DNA of 64,000 nt from Mycolicibacterium goodii (lineage in GTDB: Bacteria; Actinomycetota; Actinomycetes; Mycobacteriales; Mycobacteriaceae). Positions 15,954 to 23,497 of this stretch are shown here, piece after piece (position 1 is the first letter of the stretch; each line of letters begins with the position of its first letter). Made by a program: the position numbers and the translations under genes. The notes beneath the pieces are model-generated. The model saw nothing but the letters and a program-made list of their open reading frames with translations, was not told the DNA's origin and made no database searches. The DNA is taken from positions 1,612,001-1,676,000 of the forward strand of contig NZ_CP012150.1 of the NCBI RefSeq assembly GCF_001187505.1, read 5' to 3'.

Positions 15954-16385
15954 ATCCGACTTGAGACCCCGAACCCGTCGCTTCAGTCGGACGCTGCGCA
16001 AGACCTGGACGGTCATGTTCGTCGACGTGATGATCGGGATGACGCCGAGAAATGTGCGCTCCGATGGGGTGCGGCCGTGCAGTTGTTCGAGACTGCCGAA
16101 CACGTAGAAGCAACCGAGAAAGAACAGCGTGGCCGGAATGGCAAGTGCCAGTGCGCTGCCGCGGTCGTCGAGGACCTGACGGGCCAGTGTCAACTCGTCG
16201 TCGGAAAGCGTTTCGCGCCTGCCGACCTTGCGCACCGCGGCGGTCACCACGCCGATACCGAGCCGCGCGGTGACGTGTGGGCGCTTCATGATCCGCCTGG
16301 TGAAGAAAAACGCGATGGTCGCGCACACCCAGATCAGGGTGAACGAGATGATCGCCAAAATCCCGTACAGGGTGGAGGTCGTCAT
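15852..16385 (-). CDS. Small membrane protein coupled to mmpL
   Basis: 177 residues, not recognised. Hydrophobic segments lie at residues ~7-30 (GILAIISFTLIWVCATIAFFF) and ~80-97 (ALAIPATLFFLGCFYVFGSL), with a third weaker one near 112-120. In between is a basic helical stretch (RLGIGVVTAAVRKVGRRE). The start overlaps the mmpL stop by four bases (ATGA), so it is the third gene of the mmpS-mmpL operon. The last ~35 residues lie antisense to the end of the GGT-like gene and are low-complexity (GGGGQPAGH), so the true C-terminus is suspect. It may be an accessory factor for MmpL export. Confidence 0.65.
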   Translation of the reverse strand: MTTSTLYGILAIISFTLIWVCATIAFFFTRRIMKRPHVTARLGIGVVTAAVRKVGRRETLSDDELTLARQVLDDRGSALALAIPATLFFLGCFYVFGSLEQLHGRTPSERTFLGVIPIITSTNMTVQVLRSVRLKRRVRGLKSDSPSDGVAGAPARVGGGGQPAGHAVTSHHRQSAE

Positions 16386-19225
16386 GCCACCGTCTCCTTG
16401 TCACGTTGCCGCAGTGGTTGTCTGAGCGGGCGTTGACGGATGAGGGTGGGCCACCAGAACCACGGGCCGAGCAGGCGCAGCAAGCAGGGCACCACCAGTG
16501 ACCGGACGATCATGGTGTCGAGGAGCAATCCGATGCACACCGTGGAGCCCAGTTGGCCGATGGTGCGCAGATCGCTGATGAGCATCGCCAACATGGTGAA
16601 CGCGAACACCAGACCTGCCGATGTCACCACGGCGCCGGTGCTTCCCAACGCGCGGATCAGTCCGGTGTTGAGTCCGGCCCCGGTCTCCTCCTTGACGCGC
16701 GAGATCAACAGCAGGTTGTAGTCGGATCCGACGGCGACGAGGATGATGAAGCTCAACGGCAGGATCAGCCAATGCAGGTGCAGGCCGATCAGATGCTGCC
16801 ACACCATCACCGACAACCCGAAGGCGCCGGCGAAGGAGAACGCGACGGTGCCGGGAATGACCATGGCCGCCACCAGGCTTCGGGTCAGATACAACATGAT
16901 GAGGAAGATCAACACGAACGCCGCGATCGCCACGATGAGCAGGTCCGACGCGGCGTAGGTCTTGATGTCCTTGTTGTTGGACGCCGATCCGCCGAGGTAG
17001 ATCTTGGCGCCGGCCAGCGAGGTTTCCTTGAGCGCCATCTTGATGGCGTCCGGGAACTGCTCGACGTGCTCGATGCCCTCCGGGGCCATGGCATTGCCCT
17101 CGTGGGTGATGATGAACCGGGCGGCCTTGCCGTCCGGTGACATCAGCAGTTTCATGCCGGTCTTGACGTCGTCGTTGTCGAACGCCTCGTGGGGGATGTA
17201 GAAGAAGTCGTCACTGCGCGCCCGGTCGAAGTCGTTGCCGACGTTGATCTGGTCGTAGTACGTCTGATCGGTCTGGGTGGACTGCAGATGCCCCGGACCG
17301 TAGTTGTTGGTGAGGATGCCCAGCACGGCCTGGCTGTCGGCGATCATCCGTTCCAGTTGCGTGATCATCTGCGGCAGCAGCCGATCCAGCGCCTCGAATG
17401 ACACAACGGCGTCACCGATCTGCTCGTCGAGGCTGTCGATGCCGTCGAGCGAGTCGAACAGCGAGCGCATCGCGAAGCACACCGGGATGTCGAAACAGTG
17501 CGGCTCCCAGTAGAAGTAGTTCTTCAGCGGGCGCAGGAAGTCGTCGAGGTTCGAGATACCTTCGTTCACGTCGTCGGTCACCTGTTCGAGGTTTTCGAAT
17601 GTCAATACGGTCGAATGCAATTCGTCTGACATCTGCCGAGTGATGGTGATGACCTGCTGCAGTACCGCGACCGAACGTGCCTGGATCTCGGCCTGCCGGT
17701 CGGTGTTCTCGTTCTGTTTCTCGCTGAACGGCAACTGCTGACCACTCACGCTGCCCTGCGTGGTGAACAGGTAGGGAATCGTCGCATGCTCCAACGGCCG
17801 GCCCAGCGGCCTGGTGATGCTCTGGACCATGGCGACGCCGGGAAGCCGGATGAGGCTCTTGGCCACCCGGTCCAGGGAGATGAAGTCCGCCGAGTTGCGC
17901 ATGTCGTGATCGGATTCGATCATCAGCATCTCGCTGAACAACTTGCTCTGGTTGAAGTGCCGGTCCGCGGCCTCGAAGCCGAGATTGGCCGGTGCATCGG
18001 CGGGTTGGTAGGCCCGGTCGTCGTAGTTGACCTGATAGGTCGGGACGAACACCGCGCCGATCATGACGACCGCGGTGCTGGCCACGAAGACGGGTTTTGG
18101 CCATCTCACCACGCTGGTGGCGATGCGCCGGTACAGCCGCCCCCGCGCGGGACGGGTCGGGTCGAACAGGCCGAGCAGGCTGCCCAGTGTCAGTAGTGCC
18201 GGGGCGAGCGTGAGTGCCGCGGCGATGGTGAACAGCATGCTGATCGCCACGGCAGGCCCCATGGTGTGGAAGTAGTCGAGGCGGGCCAGGCTCAGGCAGT
18301 AACAGGCGCCCGCGATGGTCAGGCCCGATCCGATGATGATAGGGGCGACGCTGCGGTATGCGGTGAAGTACGCGTCTTCGCGGGACTCGCCGGCCTGGCG
18401 GGCCTCGTGATAGCGGCCGAGCAGGAAGATGCCGTAGTCCGTCCCCGCACCCAACGTCAGTGCCACCACCACGTTCACCGCGAACGACGACAGCGGGATG
18501 ATCCCGAAGTGCCCGAGGGTGGCGATGACGCCCTTGGCGACGAGCATCTCGATGAGCACACTGGGCAGCGGGACGAGCAGGCTCGACACCGACCGGTAGA
18601 CGAGCAGCAGCATCACGACGATGAGGATGATGGTGAGGATGGTGATGTTGTTGAGGCTGGAGTTCGCGATGGCGAGCGTGTCCGAGGCCAGCGGTGCGGC
18701 CCCACTGACGTAAACCTTGAGGCCCGGTGGTGGGGCGTCGTCGGCGACGATGTCGCGGACCGCCTCGACGGACTCGTTGGCCTCCAGTTGGCCGATGTTG
18801 CCCGCGAGCCGAAGCAGGACGAACGACGCTTTGCCGTCCAGACTTTGGGCGCCCGCGGCGGTGATGGGCTTGCCCCACAGGTCCATCACGTACTGCACGT
18901 GCGCGGTGTCCTGCTGCAATCGGCGGATCAGGTCGTCGTAGTACCGGTGGTCGCCGTCGTCGAGTGGCCGGTCGGCCTCCAAGACCAGCATGGTCAGGTT
19001 GGTCGAGTCGGACTCCTGGAACTTCTCGCCGATGTGCAGCAGAGCAACCTGGGAGGGGGCGTAACTCGGGATCATCGGACCTGCGAGTTCGTCGGCGACC
19101 CGCTCGACCTGCGGGATGAAGGTGTTGGTGCTGACTGCCAGCAGCGCCCAGAACACGATGATGGGGACGGCCAGGACGCGTACGGTGCGCGCGAAGAATG
19201 GCCGGCCCGCCCGGTGCGCGCTCAT
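16382..19225 (-). CDS. MmpL-family RND transporter (first copy)
   Basis: A 947-residue inner-membrane transporter of the mycobacterial RND family that exports lipids or siderophores using the proton gradient. The architecture is one N-terminal helix, a ~170-residue periplasmic domain, a first helix bundle with GAGTDYGIFLLGRYHEA, a long periplasmic loop rich in helices (residues ~385-715), and a second bundle with AVGSDYNLLLISRVKEE. The two Asp-Tyr pairs are the proton relay. The cysteine pair in WEPHCFDIPVCFAMRS marks the MmpL4/MmpL5-like clade. The ATG overlaps the mmpS stop (ATGA). The exported substrate is unknown. Confidence 0.93.
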   Translation of the reverse strand: MSAHRAGRPFFARTVRVLAVPIIVFWALLAVSTNTFIPQVERVADELAGPMIPSYAPSQVALLHIGEKFQESDSTNLTMLVLEADRPLDDGDHRYYDDLIRRLQQDTAHVQYVMDLWGKPITAAGAQSLDGKASFVLLRLAGNIGQLEANESVEAVRDIVADDAPPPGLKVYVSGAAPLASDTLAIANSSLNNITILTIILIVVMLLLVYRSVSSLLVPLPSVLIEMLVAKGVIATLGHFGIIPLSSFAVNVVVALTLGAGTDYGIFLLGRYHEARQAGESREDAYFTAYRSVAPIIIGSGLTIAGACYCLSLARLDYFHTMGPAVAISMLFTIAAALTLAPALLTLGSLLGLFDPTRPARGRLYRRIATSVVRWPKPVFVASTAVVMIGAVFVPTYQVNYDDRAYQPADAPANLGFEAADRHFNQSKLFSEMLMIESDHDMRNSADFISLDRVAKSLIRLPGVAMVQSITRPLGRPLEHATIPYLFTTQGSVSGQQLPFSEKQNENTDRQAEIQARSVAVLQQVITITRQMSDELHSTVLTFENLEQVTDDVNEGISNLDDFLRPLKNYFYWEPHCFDIPVCFAMRSLFDSLDGIDSLDEQIGDAVVSFEALDRLLPQMITQLERMIADSQAVLGILTNNYGPGHLQSTQTDQTYYDQINVGNDFDRARSDDFFYIPHEAFDNDDVKTGMKLLMSPDGKAARFIITHEGNAMAPEGIEHVEQFPDAIKMALKETSLAGAKIYLGGSASNNKDIKTYAASDLLIVAIAAFVLIFLIMLYLTRSLVAAMVIPGTVAFSFAGAFGLSVMVWQHLIGLHLHWLILPLSFIILVAVGSDYNLLLISRVKEETGAGLNTGLIRALGSTGAVVTSAGLVFAFTMLAMLISDLRTIGQLGSTVCIGLLLDTMIVRSLVVPCLLRLLGPWFWWPTLIRQRPLRQPLRQRDKETVA

Positions 19226-19716
19226 GCGGACTTGACTCTGCAGGTGACGTCGGCGTTGGCGTGGGTGGACGAACTCTCGTCACGCACAACGTCGTTCACG
19301 AGTATGCGGCAGCCAACCTCGCCGCCCTCGACCTGTGCGGAGATGCTTCCGGAGACGACGGTGAGGGTTGTGGTCTCGGTATGTGACCACGGCAGTTCGG
19401 TGATGTCGACCCGGTGGGGGTTGCCTTCGATGTCGATGTAGGTCAACAGGCCGCCCCGGCCGACCGCACCGAACAATTCGTACGTCATGCGTTTGGGGGT
19501 GAACTGCTCGGGTGCCTGCGCGGTGAGTACGGACGGGACGGGTCCGGGTGCGGACATCTGGTGGACCTTCCAGACCGCTACCGATCCGATACCGAGTGCG
19601 ATGACGGTGACGGCGGGCAACCATGCCGTCTGCAGGGTTTTCGGCACGACAGAGCGTCGCGCCGTCGTGCCGGCAGCAGTGTTCGGTGCTGCCTGCTCGG
19701 GGGCAACGGAAGTCAT
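19222..19716 (-). CDS. MmpS-family accessory protein (first copy)
   Basis: A 164-residue single-pass membrane protein. Its N-terminal ~35 residues are cytoplasmic, a hydrophobic helix follows (LPAVTVIALGIGSVAVW), then an extracytoplasmic beta-sandwich with MTYELFGAVGRGGLLTYIDIEGNPHRVDITELPW and the Cys pair GEVGCRILVNDVVRDE / VTCRVKSA. MmpS partners assist their cognate MmpL. It has a longer N-terminus than typical MmpS4/5 (~140). It is first in the operon and divergent from a MarR gene. Confidence 0.92.
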   Translation of the reverse strand: MTSVAPEQAAPNTAAGTTARRSVVPKTLQTAWLPAVTVIALGIGSVAVWKVHQMSAPGPVPSVLTAQAPEQFTPKRMTYELFGAVGRGGLLTYIDIEGNPHRVDITELPWSHTETTTLTVVSGSISAQVEGGEVGCRILVNDVVRDESSSTHANADVTCRVKSA

Positions 19717-19722
19717 ATGTAT

Positions 19723-19736
19723 ATCACCTATGTGAT
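19723..19736. promoter_or_regulatory. Palindrome at the mmpS promoter, candidate MarR operator
   Basis: ATCAC-CTAT-GTGAT, a perfect 5+4+5 palindrome 7 bp before the mmpS start codon and within the 137-bp divergent region shared with the MarR gene. The MarR protein at 19854 is the obvious candidate to bind it. Confidence 0.55.
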
Positions 19737-19853
19737 TCGATGCTGCAGAGATCGATTTGTACCGAGAGGCTAAACTTGCACATGGCCGGCAATTATTCCC
19801 GTCGGTTGGAGAGTCCGGTGAGTTTTGTATCGCGTAGATGATATAAATGCCAT

Positions 19854-20318
19854 GTGAGCGCAGTGGTGGGCACCAGCAGTGTGGAGGCCATCTCGGAGAT
19901 GATCGTCACCAGTGCCGACCTGCTGTGGCGACATCTCGTCGACCGCACCGCATTGAGCGCGAGCGCAACGCTTGTGCTCAACCGGCTCCAACGTCAGGGG
20001 CCGATGCGGCTGACCGCACTCGCCGAGGCCGAAGGGGCGAGCCAGTCGGGTATGACGCAACTCGTGCAGCGACTGGAGCACCAGGGACTGCTGGAACGTT
20101 GCACTGACCCCGAAGACGGACGCGTCCGGCTGGTGGCGATCAGTGACGCGGGCAAGAAGCAGTGGGAAACTCGCGCCGAGATTCGCAGGCAGCGCATCAC
20201 CGAACTTCTTGCCGGGGTGCCCGAAGACGACCAGACGGCGTTGGCGCTCGCGGCTCAAATCGGGGCGCGGGTGCTCACTCAGATGCGCGAAATCGCCGAC
20301 GCGGCGGTCAGTGAGTGA
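19854..20318 (+). CDS. MarR-family regulator divergent from mmpS-mmpL
   Basis: A 154-residue winged-helix regulator. SASATLVLNRLQRQGPMRLTALAEAEGASQSGMTQLVQRLEHQGLLERCTDPEDGRVRLVAISDAGKK spans the winged helix (residues ~35-100) with the wing DPEDGR. Flanking helices form the dimer interface. It is divergent from the mmpS-mmpL operon, the same layout as the MarR-type repressor/mmpS5-mmpL5 efflux system of M. tuberculosis, so it probably represses the operon. The start is GTG 19854; other in-frame starts downstream are possible. Its 3' end overlaps the convergent GNAT gene by 11 bp. Confidence 0.88.
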   Translation: MSAVVGTSSVEAISEMIVTSADLLWRHLVDRTALSASATLVLNRLQRQGPMRLTALAEAEGASQSGMTQLVQRLEHQGLLERCTDPEDGRVRLVAISDAGKKQWETRAEIRRQRITELLAGVPEDDQTALALAAQIGARVLTQMREIADAAVSE

Positions 20319-20766
20319 TCCGCTTGGCGTAGAACACGCGGGAGTAGCCGTCCTGTTCGCCGCGGGCGGTCTCGACGTAACCGTGCCGGGGATAGAAGGT
20401 CTGGTTCTCGGTCATCTTCGCGTTGGTGTACAGGCGGACCTCGGGTAGCCCGAGTTCGCGCGCATCCTCCTCGGCGCGTGCGAGCAGGCGGGCACCATAG
20501 CCACGGCCCTGGGTGCCGGGTGCGACCGCGACCGTGTCCAGCAGCAGATGGTCGTCGTGCACTTCGTTGACCAACGCCCCCACCAGCCGGCCTTGCGCCT
20601 CCAGTACCCACACCCGCGAATTCTCGATCGCCGCAGCGTAATCCGCGGCCATCGGGGCGGGTTCCCTACCGATGCGGGGAACGTAGATCGCAAACGCATC
20701 CTGCACCAGCCGCCGGATGGCGGGCACGTCCGTGGGTTCGGCTCGGCGCATCACGGTGTCGTTCAC
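20308..20766 (-). CDS. GNAT-family N-acetyltransferase
   Basis: A 152-residue acetyl-CoA-dependent acetyltransferase fold: VMRRAEPTDVPAIRRLV at the start, LLLDTVAVAPGTQGRGYGARLL carrying the acetyl-CoA pyrophosphate loop (QGRGYG), and NAKMTENQTFYPRHGYVE at the end. The substrate is unknown. The start codon overlaps the stop of the anmK remnant (ATGA), suggesting it was once the second gene of an anmK operon. It may now depend on read-through or its own promoter. Confidence 0.87.
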   Translation of the reverse strand: MNDTVMRRAEPTDVPAIRRLVQDAFAIYVPRIGREPAPMAADYAAAIENSRVWVLEAQGRLVGALVNEVHDDHLLLDTVAVAPGTQGRGYGARLLARAEEDARELGLPEVRLYTNAKMTENQTFYPRHGYVETARGEQDGYSRVFYAKRITH

Positions 20767-21215
20767 CCGTCAACCGTAGGACAGGTGACGCGGAGAATGC
20801 GAGGTGCGGTGGCCACCGGGTCCGGCAGCCGCCGGGCAGGCCCGTGAACCGTGAGGAAACCGAGAACAGCGAAGGCCAGCGCTTCCTTCGCCTCCGAGGG
20901 AAGGCCGAGTTCGTCGCTGTGACGCAACGGCACGCCCGGCAGTTCCCGCCGGATCATGGCCATCAGCACGGGATTTCGTGTCCCGCCGCCCGAGACGAAA
21001 AGTTCTGTGACTTGGTGGGTGTGGCACGCATCGGCGACCGTGACGGCCGTCAGCCGGGTCAGCGTCGCCAGCAGATCCTCGGCTCGTAGCGGCGGCAACC
21101 CGTCGAGGGCGTTGCGCAGATAGGGCAGGTGGAAATGTTCCTTGCCGGTGGTCTTCGGGGCAGACCTGCGGTAGTAGGCGTCATCGGGCAGCGCATGTAG
21201 CGGTGCGGTGTCCAC
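20763..21215 (-). pseudogene. anmK: Anhydro-N-acetylmuramic acid kinase remnant (C-terminal third)
   Basis: About 150 residues matching the C-terminal part of AnmK, the kinase that phosphorylates and hydrolyses anhydroMurNAc in cell-wall recycling. PKTTGKEHFHLPYLRNAL and TELFVSGGGTRNPVLMAMIRREL are diagnostic. Full-length AnmK is ~380 residues. The N-terminal ATPase half with its phosphate-binding loop is absent, and a stop codon (TGA) lies upstream in frame within 60 bp of 21215. So this cannot be active. The divergent murQ fragment next door is also broken. Confidence 0.85.
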
Positions 21216-21314
21216 GTGGCCCGCGGCAGCACTTGAAAAAACCCGTGCGGCGGTTCAACCTCATCGGCGTTCACCCCGACACGCATCCAACAGCGAATGA
21301 CATCAAGGGATTTC

Positions 21315-21467
21315 ATGAACCTCAGCACACTGGAGACCGAGCGCCGCAACGCGCGGACCGCCGACCTGGACCGGTTGTCCGTCCTCGAACTGCTGTCCGT
21401 CATGAACGCCGAGTACCAAACCGTCGCGGTGGGTGGAGACATCCGCACGGCCATCGGCGCAGACTGA
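21315..21467 (+). pseudogene. murQ: MurNAc-6-phosphate etherase remnant (N-terminal 50 codons)
   Basis: A 50-codon frame beginning MNLSTLETERRNARTADLDR and continuing LSVLELLSVMNAEYQTVAV, which is the conserved N-terminus of MurQ (normally ~300 residues). After the first ~43 residues the sequence departs from the family and stops at 21465-21467. The SIS sugar-phosphate domain is missing. It lies divergent from the anmK remnant, the usual layout of these two genes, so both were lost from one recycling locus. Confidence 0.75.
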
Positions 21468-21498
21468 TCCGGTGGTTTCGGGTCAGTCGGGCGCCACG

Positions 21499-22209
21499 TC
21501 AGGCGGCGTTGACGCGCTCAGCGGCGAAGACCGCGCCCTGGTTGGTCAGATCACCGTCGTAACTGCTCGGATTGTGCACGGCGAAGTTCAAACCGTCGGA
21601 GCACACCGGGTCCTCGGTGGCGCAGAACGTGCGGGTCTTCGTCTCATAGAGCGGACCGATCACCACCCGGGGCTCCCCGAGGAAGTTCATGGCCCGCTCG
21701 TTCGGCAGTCCGAAAAGCACGACGGCGGCGACGTGTTCGGCAACATCGGGTTGCAGTGGTTTGGGCACCGTGGCGGGGTCGACGCCATCGGGTACGGCAG
21801 CCGAGGTCACAAAACCCGCGACCGCCGCACCTTGTGAGTAGCCGCCGAGGACCATCTTGGTTTGCGGGCACGTCTCGGCCGTGGAAAGGATGCGGGTGCT
21901 GGCGTCTCTCACTCCGTCGACGCCGGTTGCCCATTGATCGCTGGCGGGGTAGTTGACGGGATACACGCCGAGTGACTGCTGGCCCACCTGGCCACGGAGC
22001 GCATCGATGAACGCCTGGCCGGTCGGACCAACGCCCGGCGCTTCGTTGGTCCCGCGAGCGAAGACGACCTCGACGTCAGGACATGACGCGGGCGCTGCGA
22101 AGGATGGCGGCGCGGTCAGCACTGCAAGCAGCGGCAGTGCCGATACGCAGCACCCTCCCAGGCTTCGACCAAAACCCAATTCGACGTCCCCTTCTCCTCG
22201 CAGATTCAC
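21499..22209 (-). CDS. Cutinase-family secreted serine esterase
   Basis: Up to 236 residues. It is an alpha/beta-hydrolase of the mycobacterial cutinase-like (Culp) group acting on lipid esters outside the cell. CPDVEVVFARGTNEAPGVGPTG is the oxyanion region, GGYSQGAAV holds the catalytic Ser, CATEDPVCSDG the Asp, and FAVHNPSSY the His. Cys pairs are conserved. A signal peptide ends near SFAAPAS. The start is uncertain: GTG 22209 gives an unusually acidic leader. TTG 22179 follows GAGAAGGGG and gives a cleaner signal peptide (LGFGRSLGGCCVSALPLLAV). Confidence 0.9.
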   Translation of the reverse strand: MNLRGEGDVELGFGRSLGGCCVSALPLLAVLTAPPSFAAPASCPDVEVVFARGTNEAPGVGPTGQAFIDALRGQVGQQSLGVYPVNYPASDQWATGVDGVRDASTRILSTAETCPQTKMVLGGYSQGAAVAGFVTSAAVPDGVDPATVPKPLQPDVAEHVAAVVLFGLPNERAMNFLGEPRVVIGPLYETKTRTFCATEDPVCSDGLNFAVHNPSSYDGDLTNQGAVFAAERVNAA

Positions 22210-22397
22210 GGGCTAGACGTTATCCTCCCCGGAAAAACGTCGAGATGCAGCATTGCGTTCCGAACGGACAGGCCTGCATGGTCCTCATCACAATGGCCCT
22301 GCGGAGAACCCTGGTCACCAGTCGTAGGTGATCGGCCGACGATCAGTAGTCTCGCGGGCATGTCGTCTGTTGTTGTCACCGGGATACCGCAACGGCA

Positions 22398-23171
22398 ATG
22401 AGCGACGAATTCGTCAAGAGCAATCCGGCCGCGCCGCAGGGGTTCTTCGCCGCCGAGGCAACGGGGTTGGCCTGGCTGCGCGTCGACGGCGGTGTGCGCA
22501 GCGTGCGTGTTCTGAATTGCGACGGAACGGCTTTGACGTTGGAAAGACTCGAATCGGCACCGCCGACTGCCGCTGCCGCCCGCGAATTCGGCATGCGCTT
22601 GGCCATCACCCACAACGCCGGGGCCCGCGGTTTCGGTGCGGGGCCGGACGGTTACCAGGGGCCGGGGTTCTTCGGGCCGATGTCGCACCCGTTACCGATG
22701 TCATTGGTCGGCCACGATTCGTGGGGTGAGTTCTATGCCGGCGAGCGTCTGCGCCCCATGGCGGAGTTGGCGGCGCCGAAGTTGAGTAGGCCTGCTCGTC
22801 ACGCAGTAGACGATGTCATCGAACTATGTGCCGCAGGCACTTTCGACGACGAGGATTTCGCGTGTCGACTGCACGGTGACCTGTGGAGTGGCAATGTGAT
22901 GTGGACGCCGGCGGGTGCGGTGCTGATCGACCCGGCCGCGCACGGCGGTCACCGCGAAACCGATCTCGCCATGCTGGCACTGTTCGGCTGTCCGTTCTAC
23001 GCACACGTGCTCGATGGCTATCAGTCGGTGCAGCCCTTGCGGGTCGGATGGCAGGACCGCGTCGGCCTGCACCAGTTGTACCCGCTGCCGGCGCACGTCG
23101 TGCTGTTCGGCGGTGGGTACGCGACGCAGACGCACCGGGCCGCCGCGAGCGTGCTGGCGGCATTTGGCTGA
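22398..23171 (+). CDS. Fructosamine kinase-family protein
   Basis: 257 residues. FN3K-family kinases phosphorylate ketoamines or protein-bound fructosamines to start deglycation. The kinase-like fold is shown by CRLHGDLWSGNVMW (catalytic loop with Asp and Asn) and LIDPAAHGGHRETDLAML (metal-binding Asp). GFFAAEATGLAWL and GPGFFGPMSHPLPM are typical of bacterial members. The length is slightly short of the usual 260-290, with nothing obvious missing. It is a monocistronic cytoplasmic enzyme. Confidence 0.85.
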   Translation: MSDEFVKSNPAAPQGFFAAEATGLAWLRVDGGVRSVRVLNCDGTALTLERLESAPPTAAAAREFGMRLAITHNAGARGFGAGPDGYQGPGFFGPMSHPLPMSLVGHDSWGEFYAGERLRPMAELAAPKLSRPARHAVDDVIELCAAGTFDDEDFACRLHGDLWSGNVMWTPAGAVLIDPAAHGGHRETDLAMLALFGCPFYAHVLDGYQSVQPLRVGWQDRVGLHQLYPLPAHVVLFGGGYATQTHRAAASVLAAFG

Positions 23172-23497
23172 CGAGCGCGCCACCAGCTAACGGCGGATAC
23201 CGCAGCGCCGTGGTCCTCTGAGGAATCGGCGTGAATTGCAGCGGCGATGCCACCGCTACGTGGCCAAGCGACCCGATTCTTGCGGCCGGAATGTTCTGGC
23301 AACATTGCCACGTTTCGCTGTGCAGTGCTTGCACTCGTCGACTGTGGGGTGTGATCGCAGGTCGGCGCGTGATACGACTGGACGCGGCCGTCAATAAAAA
23401 TTCGCTTGAATTGTTCGTAATCAACTAGTGACAAGCATCACGGAGGTGCTAGTTTTCCTGAGAGCAACCTGAGAAGGTCGACTGAAAGGACCGCCCA
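23172..23497. other. 326-bp upstream region of the large secreted protein gene
   Basis: No open frame with coding character. It is locally A/T-richer than its surroundings near 23395-23425 (AATAAAAATTCGC). It holds a Crp-type site at 23428 and the promoter of the 791-residue protein. Otherwise nothing recognisable. Confidence 0.5.
23428..23441. promoter_or_regulatory. Crp-type site GTGA-N6-TCAC
   Basis: GTGACAAGCATCAC, an exact GTGA-N6-TCAC match, 57 bp before the start codon of the 791-residue secreted protein. A second dyad (CTAG...CTAG, 23425-23452) brackets it. Confidence 0.5.
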
